Assembly (NCBI RefSeq): GCF_010078385.1
Contig: NZ_SIJC01000001.1
Span: 868,001 to 932,000 of the forward strand
Direction of reading: 5' to 3'
DNA: 64,000 bases
Origin: Chengkuizengella sediminis
GTDB lineage: Bacteria; Bacillota; Bacilli; Paenibacillales; KCTC-33759
Shown in pieces: positions 58,945 to 64,000 of the stretch (position 1 is its first letter; every line of letters starts with the position of its first letter). The notes beneath the pieces are model-generated. The model had not been told where the DNA came from. It did not search any database and saw nothing but the letters and a program-made list of their open reading frames with translations. The translations under genes and the position numbers were made by a program.

Positions 58945-60060
58945 TTATAAATTGCCTCGTTTTTCTTGTTCTCTCTCTACTGCTTCAAAAAGTGCTTTTA
59001 TATTCCCATTGCCAAATCCACGTGAGCCTTTACGTTGAATGACTTCAAAAAATAATGTAGGTCTATCTTGTATAGGTTGTGCAAAAATTTGAAGCAGATA
59101 TCCTTCATCATCTTTATCCACTAAAATTTTATGTTTTTGTAATTCCTCTATGGATTCATCAATTTTTCCAACTCGTTTTGGTAGCATTTGATAATAAGTT
59201 TCAGGTGTATATAGAAAATCTATCCCATTTTCATTCATTGTTTTAACCGTTTCCAGAATATCATCTGTAAGTAAAGCAATATGTTGGATACCAGGACCTT
59301 TATTGTATTCTAAAAATTCTTCTATTTGAGATTTTTTGTCTCCTTCTGCTGGCTCAACAATCGGGAGTTTAACCCGTTCCGTTCCATTCTGCATCACTTT
59401 TGTCATCAGTGCAGAATTCGAGGAACTAACTTCATCTTTTTTAAATGCTTTAAGTAGTTTAAAACCAAAGACATTATCATAAAAACTTACCCACGCAGGC
59501 ATGTTATCTACACAGATGGCTAGATGGTCAATGCAAGTGATACCATTATGCTCTGGGAAGCTACCATTGTTTATTGATTTATAACCTGGGAAAAATACTC
59601 CTCTATAATCTTTTTTTTCTACAATTGTATGAGTAAGATCACCCAAAGTTCCAACAATCGCTTTTTTTACAATGCCATATTTATCGCTTTCTTCATAAGG
59701 GGGTTGAATACTTATTGCTCCATTAGCCACTGCATTTTCATATATTTCATCTACATCATTTACACGAAATGCGACATCTTTTATTCCATCTCCTCTTTTA
59801 TTAACAAATTGTGAAATAGGATGTTCATTAGAATGAGAGCTACTTACTACAATGCAAGTATTTCCTTTTTTTAGTACATAGGAAGTACGATCACGATCCC
59901 CTGTTTCTAAACCACTATATGCTACGATTTTCAAACCTAAAATTCTACAATAATAATACGCAGATTGTTTTGCATTACCTACATAAAGCTCTATATAATC
60001 AATATCTTCTATCTCTTGTTTATTGGGCTTATTTATAATTGATATCATATTTTCTCTCAT
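58945..60060 (-). CDS. 4-hydroxymandelate synthase-like enzyme (HPPD fold)
   Basis: A 371-residue alpha-ketoacid-dependent non-haem iron enzyme with two vicinal-oxygen-chelate halves. Iron ligands are H179 (CIDHLAICVDN), H260 (GPGIQHIALL) and E339 (LFFEVIQRKG). HPPD makes homogentisate from 4-hydroxyphenylpyruvate; hydroxymandelate synthase (HmaS) uses the same substrate but hydroxylates the benzylic carbon. Two discriminating positions depart from HPPD: the usual PxNE motif reads PIVE (V235) and the C-terminal GFGxGNF motif reads GNI (I354). Phe to Ile at the latter is the known HPPD-to-HmaS switch. Pro of PIVE is kept, which is HPPD-like. Its operon partners, a hydroxyacid dehydrogenase and an aminotransferase, fit HmaS. 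An HPPD with odd residues is not excluded. Confidence 0.82.
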   Translation of the reverse strand: MRENMISIINKPNKQEIEDIDYIELYVGNAKQSAYYYCRILGLKIVAYSGLETGDRDRTSYVLKKGNTCIVVSSSHSNEHPISQFVNKRGDGIKDVAFRVNDVDEIYENAVANGAISIQPPYEESDKYGIVKKAIVGTLGDLTHTIVEKKDYRGVFFPGYKSINNGSFPEHNGITCIDHLAICVDNMPAWVSFYDNVFGFKLLKAFKKDEVSSSNSALMTKVMQNGTERVKLPIVEPAEGDKKSQIEEFLEYNKGPGIQHIALLTDDILETVKTMNENGIDFLYTPETYYQMLPKRVGKIDESIEELQKHKILVDKDDEGYLLQIFAQPIQDRPTLFFEVIQRKGSRGFGNGNIKALFEAVEREQEKRGNL

Positions 60061-60075
60061 ACTGATCGCTTCTCC

Positions 60076-61446
60076 TTATTTTTTAAAAATCTTACTAGGA
60101 TTCATAATATTATTAGGATCAAAAAGTGATTTTATTTGTCTCATGTATGATACTGAATTTCCATGTTGTTTGTACATATAATCAATCTTCCCAAGGCCAA
60201 TACCATGTTCTCCACTACAAGTCCCTCCATTTTTCAATGCATAATCAACAATTTGTTCATTTATTTTTTTATAGAGACCTACTTCAGACTTATTTTCTGG
60301 ATCTACTGAAAAAACGGCATGAAAGTTCCCGTCACCCACATGACCTAAGATCGCACATTCAATCTTAGAATTATCCATCATCTTTCTTGTTTCATTAATT
60401 GCATTTGGCATAGCATTTAAAGGTACACATACATCTGTTGTCATCAGTTTTTTTTCAGGATTCATTGATTTGATTGCAAAGGCTACTTCGTGCCTAATCT
60501 CCCATAAATTCTCCCTGTCTAAGTCATTAGTAGCTAATTGAATATTTATACAACCTTCTTCAATCAAAGCCTCTTTGGCAAGCTCATAATCATGATGAAC
60601 TATGACTTCGTTTCCACCCAACTCCAGAAATAAAAAGGGGGCAATTGAAAAACTTCTTGATTTATATCGATTGATCGCTTCAATCGTCCTTTCATCTATT
60701 AATTCAACCTTTTCAATCGATAAATCTCTTTTTTTCATTTTCAATACTGCATTCGATGCTGAAATCAAATCTGTAAACTCTACCATTGCTGTTAGCTTAT
60801 ATTTAGGAATACTATAAACACGTAAAGTGATCTCAGTGAAAACCCCCAGCGTAGCTTCAGAACCTACAAATAGATTTGTTAGATTATATCCAGAAGAAGA
60901 TTTAAGATATTGCCCCCCTACGTTCAACTCTTCACCATTTGCTAAAATAATTTGCATTCCTAATACTTGATCTTTCATAGCTCCATACCTGACACTATTT
61001 GTACCACTTGCATTAGTGGAGACCATTCCACCAATGGAAGCATCAATTGCTGGATCTATTGGAAAATGTAAATGATGTTCTTTTAAATAGTCATTTAATT
61101 GAACTCTAGTTACCCCAGGTTCAACTTTGACAAGAAAATTATCAGGTTGTATTTCAATGATTTTATTCATTCTTGTCATATTCATAGAAATTCCCCCTTT
61201 TATAGGAATAACCTGACCTTCTACACTGGTACCCAAACCAAAAGGGACAACAGGTATTTTGTTTTCATTTGCATAGTTTAATATTTTTATAACATCGGCC
61301 TTGTTTTCTGGAAATACTACAACCTCTGGTAAATGAGAAGGATGATATGATGAGTGATCCTTGCTATGATCCAATAGAATATTTAACTCTTGACTAACAT
61401 TATTTTCATTTTTAAAAATTTGATATAGATCTTGATATAAGTTCAT
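60076..61446 (-). CDS. FAD-linked 2-hydroxyacid dehydrogenase (GlcD/D-lactate dehydrogenase type)
   Basis: A 456-residue VAO-family flavoprotein. FAD-binding (about 35-215): VVPFGLGTSVEGQVIP, GGMVSTNASGTNSVRYGAMKD, VGSEATLGVFTEITLR. The C-terminal oxidase domain (about 215-455) has VCVPLNAMP, GHVGDGNFHAVF and GGTCSGEHGIGLGK. Family members oxidise D-lactate, glycolate or D-2-hydroxyacids. Between the HmaS-like gene and an NRPS, it most likely oxidises (hydroxy)mandelate to (hydroxy)phenylglyoxylate. Actinobacterial pathways use Hmo, an unrelated FMN alpha/beta-barrel enzyme. Start ATG 61446, 11 nt after the NRPS stop. Confidence 0.87.
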   Translation of the reverse strand: MNLYQDLYQIFKNENNVSQELNILLDHSKDHSSYHPSHLPEVVVFPENKADVIKILNYANENKIPVVPFGLGTSVEGQVIPIKGGISMNMTRMNKIIEIQPDNFLVKVEPGVTRVQLNDYLKEHHLHFPIDPAIDASIGGMVSTNASGTNSVRYGAMKDQVLGMQIILANGEELNVGGQYLKSSSGYNLTNLFVGSEATLGVFTEITLRVYSIPKYKLTAMVEFTDLISASNAVLKMKKRDLSIEKVELIDERTIEAINRYKSRSFSIAPFLFLELGGNEVIVHHDYELAKEALIEEGCINIQLATNDLDRENLWEIRHEVAFAIKSMNPEKKLMTTDVCVPLNAMPNAINETRKMMDNSKIECAILGHVGDGNFHAVFSVDPENKSEVGLYKKINEQIVDYALKNGGTCSGEHGIGLGKIDYMYKQHGNSVSYMRQIKSLFDPNNIMNPSKIFKK

Positions 61447-61457
61447 TTGTTTTACCC

Positions 61458-64000
61458 CTATTCATTGTGATCATTCACTTCAATCTCTGATTCTAGTTCA
61501 CCAAATTTTACTTGAACTATCAGGTTTTCTCCTGTTTTAAATGTCACAAAACCTTTAGAATCAACAAATCCTTCATTTTTGTTCAAAACGTTGTAGCTAA
61601 CTAAATGTCTCCCTGAAAAGACCATACCGTTATCCATTTCTATGACCGGATTTATTTCCACGATACCCTCTTCTTCTAATTGTGAATGGGTTAGATAATG
61701 ATTAATAAAACCTTTTATAAAATTAACTTTCAGATCCATTTTTACAGCTATCGTTGGCGGTTTTTGACCCTTAAATAAAATCAAGGCGTTTTTCACTCTC
61801 TTTTCCCAAGCCAATTCATTGTGCAGTGCACCCTCTTCTAAGTAATAAAATAAATCTCTTCCATAGATAAAACCTTGTTTTTCTAACTGATCAATGTAAT
61901 GTGCTTCATAAGGCTCTTCTACATTCCCCATATCAAACCATACTTTTAGTTCTGGTTTTGCTTTTTTCGTCATATCTTCGTAAATCGCTCGCTCACCTAC
62001 CCATAATGAAGGAGATAGTGCTCCAACCATAGAGAACACATCAGGATATTTATAGGCTGACCATAAGGCATGAACAGCGCCTAAAGACGAACCTATGATA
62101 GCTCTATTTTCTTTGGTAGGAATCGTTCTAAAGTGTTCATCTATATAAGGAATAATCGTGTTGATTAAAAACTCAGCATATGCTTTAGCCTTTGAGCCAT
62201 CCGTATTTAAAAATCTGTCATTGTATGGAATATATTCTTTGGCACGATGTTCGTTGCAATTATAAATCCCTACAACGATCATTTCTTCGACAAGCCCTCT
62301 TTCCGTTAATTCCTTCAGTGTTTGATCTACTTTCCAGCCAATGGATTCCACGGTATCAGCAAACACGCTCTGTCCATCATGCATATAAACGACAGGATAT
62401 CTTTTGTTCGTTGAAGCATAGGAATCAGGTAAATAGATTTGTAGATTTCGCCCTTCTACTTCTAACGTAAATACTTCCGTTCTAGCTTTTTTAGCTATAG
62501 AATTGTCATTTTTCATTGAGTTTTCTATTCTTTTCGCAAGCTGTTCAATCGTTGGGTATGAAAATATGTCACGTAAGGTCATCGGTACCTTCATTTCATT
62601 TTGCAATTTAGCTATCATAGACATCGCTTTTAATGAATGTCCTCCTAATTCAAAGAAATGTTCATGGATACCGATCGAATCTAAACCAAGCACTTCTTCC
62701 CAAAGATAAACCAATTGAATCTCTATATCATTTCTTGGGGCAACATACTGTACACCTGAATGGTTTCCTTCTGGTTCAGGCAATGCATTTCGATTCAGCT
62801 TTCCATTTGCAGTGAGTGGAAGTTTTTCTAGTTGTATAAAATACGAAGGGGTCATATAGTTTGGCAATTTTTGTACTAAATAAGTCTTCACTTCAGATAT
62901 ATCCAGTTCTTGATCTGAAACAAAATACCCACATATTATTTTCTCACCATTTTTCTGCTCACGAACTATAACAGCGACTTCTTGAATCGCTGGATAGGTA
63001 AGTAGATGACTTTCTATCTCTCCAAGTTCAATTCTATAACCTCTTATTTTCACTTGATGATCTATACGACCCAAAAATTCGATATTACCATCAAATAACC
63101 ACCGAGCTAAGTCTCCTGTTTTATATGCTTTAACACCCTGTTTTTGTTTAAGAGGATGATTTACAAAAGATTTTTTCGTTTTTTCTAGATCATTTAAATA
63201 ACCTTCTGCTAAACATTCACCTGAGATATAAATTTCACCCGGAACACCAATCGGCACCAAATTCTGATGTTTATCCAGTATTGAGATATGTGTATTTGAG
63301 ATAGGTTGACCAATCGGGATTTTGTTTCCTTCTAATCCTGTCACTTGGTAATAGATGCACCCGATACTTGCTTCGGTTGGACCGTATAAATTAGAGATTT
63401 GGATCGTACCAAATCTTTTTTGAAAAGTATAAATGGTTGAAGAAGTAATCTCTTCCCCACCAATAATGATACTTTTTAATGAAGATAACTTATGATGAAG
63501 ACTCTCTTTGTGCTCTAACTGTTCTACAATCATGTTAAATACAGAAGGTACAAAATCCGTCAATGTTACTCCATACTTCTCAATCGTTGAGGAAACACCT
63601 TCTGCTGTCAAATCCATAGATTTAGACGGCATTACCGTTTTCCCACCATTAATCAGCGGCCAGAACAATTGCCAAACGGCACTGTCATACACATGATTTG
63701 TTGTTTGTAACACAGATTGTGAGGACGACTGCTCAAAGTAATCATTCATCCAACTAAATCGATTCGTAATTCCTTTATGTGGAACTTCCACCCCTTTTGG
63801 TTTCCCAGTCGAACCAGAAGTATAAATCACATAAATGATATCATCTGGATTCATATCGAAATCTGGATTCACTGGTTCCTCAGATAATTTATTCTGATCA
63901 ACAAGTATACACGGCACATCAAAATGCTCTTGTTGTAAATAAGACTCTTTATTCAATAATAAAACCTTACTTCTTATTTCATTAAGAATAAAACTGCTTC
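61458..64000 (-). CDS. Nonribosomal peptide synthetase, C-terminal part: A-PCP-esterase (5' end off window)
   Basis: The reading frame is open through the right edge; a TTG at 63956 is internal because the residues before it (RSKVLLL) continue the adenylation domain. Counting from that codon: A3 YTSGSTGKPKG at 45-55, A5 LYGPTEAS at 190-197, A7 YKTGDLARW at 278-286, A8 GRIDHQVKIRGYRIELGEIE at 297-316, A10 NGKLNRN at 384-390. The PCP carries FFELGGHSLKAMS with Ser441. Then comes not a standard thioesterase but a Fes/esterase D-type hydrolase (about 497-735; nucleophile in GSSLGAV, His in GALHNELAW) and a ~95-residue unassigned tail. By-eye specificity code: D-S-W-D-I-G-L-I-G-K; substrate not assigned. 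Confidence 0.92.
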   Translation of the reverse strand, partial: SSFILNEIRSKVLLLNKESYLQQEHFDVPCILVDQNKLSEEPVNPDFDMNPDDIIYVIYTSGSTGKPKGVEVPHKGITNRFSWMNDYFEQSSSQSVLQTTNHVYDSAVWQLFWPLINGGKTVMPSKSMDLTAEGVSSTIEKYGVTLTDFVPSVFNMIVEQLEHKESLHHKLSSLKSIIIGGEEITSSTIYTFQKRFGTIQISNLYGPTEASIGCIYYQVTGLEGNKIPIGQPISNTHISILDKHQNLVPIGVPGEIYISGECLAEGYLNDLEKTKKSFVNHPLKQKQGVKAYKTGDLARWLFDGNIEFLGRIDHQVKIRGYRIELGEIESHLLTYPAIQEVAVIVREQKNGEKIICGYFVSDQELDISEVKTYLVQKLPNYMTPSYFIQLEKLPLTANGKLNRNALPEPEGNHSGVQYVAPRNDIEIQLVYLWEEVLGLDSIGIHEHFFELGGHSLKAMSMIAKLQNEMKVPMTLRDIFSYPTIEQLAKRIENSMKNDNSIAKKARTEVFTLEVEGRNLQIYLPDSYASTNKRYPVVYMHDGQSVFADTVESIGWKVDQTLKELTERGLVEEMIVVGIYNCNEHRAKEYIPYNDRFLNTDGSKAKAYAEFLINTIIPYIDEHFRTIPTKENRAIIGSSLGAVHALWSAYKYPDVFSMVGALSPSLWVGERAIYEDMTKKAKPELKVWFDMGNVEEPYEAHYIDQLEKQGFIYGRDLFYYLEEGALHNELAWEKRVKNALILFKGQKPPTIAVKMDLKVNFIKGFINHYLTHSQLEEEGIVEINPVIEMDNGMVFSGRHLVSYNVLNKNEGFVDSKGFVTFKTGENLIVQVKFGELESEIEVNDHNE

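Noticed and set aside
58945-60060. Interpretation as an ordinary HPPD for tyrosine breakdown
   Set aside because: No homogentisate dioxygenase, fumarylacetoacetase or related genes nearby; operon partners and the GNI/PIVE substitutions fit hydroxymandelate synthase better. Not fully excluded.
63954-63956. TTG as the start codon of the NRPS gene
   Set aside because: The frame upstream continues adenylation-domain sequence to the window edge, so the codon is internal.

Overview
The window reads as chromosomal DNA of a low-GC, endospore-forming member of the Bacillales. Core gene order (hisS, dtd-rsh, apt-recJ, secDF, spoVB, yajC-tgt-queA, ruvBAC, bofC/safA, hom-thrCB-pheA, obg-spo0B-rpmA-rplU, minCD-mreBCD, radC-maf) and the sporulation genes spoVB, spoIID-like, bofC, safA, spo0B, spoIVFA and spoIVFB support this. 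Three SLH repeats on a cell-wall amidase point to an S-layer or polymer-anchored envelope. A Paenibacillaceae-like lineage is my best guess, but that is inference from gene order and style only.

Layout. 1-1379: 5' part of hisS on the minus strand behind a T-box leader and a strong promoter. 1408-9174: Eis-like acetyltransferase, flavin-reductase-like protein, hemZ, a gene-poor 1.1 kb stretch with a symmetric repeat, dtd and rsh (relA). 9520-22156: Na+/H+ antiporter, apt, recJ, CDF transporter, split secD/secF, comN-like gene, spoVB, DUF421, a YrzE-like gene and PAP2. 22237-29176: yajC, tgt, queA, a SpoIID/SPOR protein, ruvB, ruvA and ruvC. 29323-33695: MgtC-like protein, a zinc-ribbon protein beside an ArsB/NhaD-type transporter, bofC and safA. 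33852-39457: six-gene amino-acid operon pheB-hom-thrC-thrB-pheA-ilvE. 39795-46079: obg, spo0B, rpmA, prp, rplU, rng, spoIVFB, spoIVFA. 46211-53137: rodA, minD, minC, mreD, mreC, mreB, radC, maf and DUF4321. 53324-56055: SLH amidase and a SPOR membrane protein.

From about 56.2 kb to the right edge the window enters an accessory biosynthetic locus: a 44-residue membrane peptide, an Sfp-type phosphopantetheinyl transferase, a divergent type II thioesterase, and a minus-strand operon whose 5' end lies beyond the window. That operon encodes an NRPS ending A-PCP-esterase, an FAD-linked 2-hydroxyacid dehydrogenase, a 4-hydroxyphenylpyruvate dioxygenase-fold enzyme and a class IV aminotransferase. 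The dioxygenase-fold enzyme carries two substitutions at positions that separate hydroxymandelate synthase from the dioxygenase. Read together, the last three form a complete route from (hydroxy)phenylpyruvate through (hydroxy)mandelate and (hydroxy)phenylglyoxylate to (hydroxy)phenylglycine. The oxidase and aminotransferase belong to different families from the actinobacterial Hmo and HpgT. This is the most interesting system in the window.

Noncoding structure of interest: a 231-bp element with 12-bp terminal inverted repeats upstream of recJ and a lone copy of its end near rplU; two clusters of short hairpins whose apical loops all read GGA on the minus strand; and four copies of a 25-nt motif arranged two forward, two inverted, with equal 51-nt spacing.
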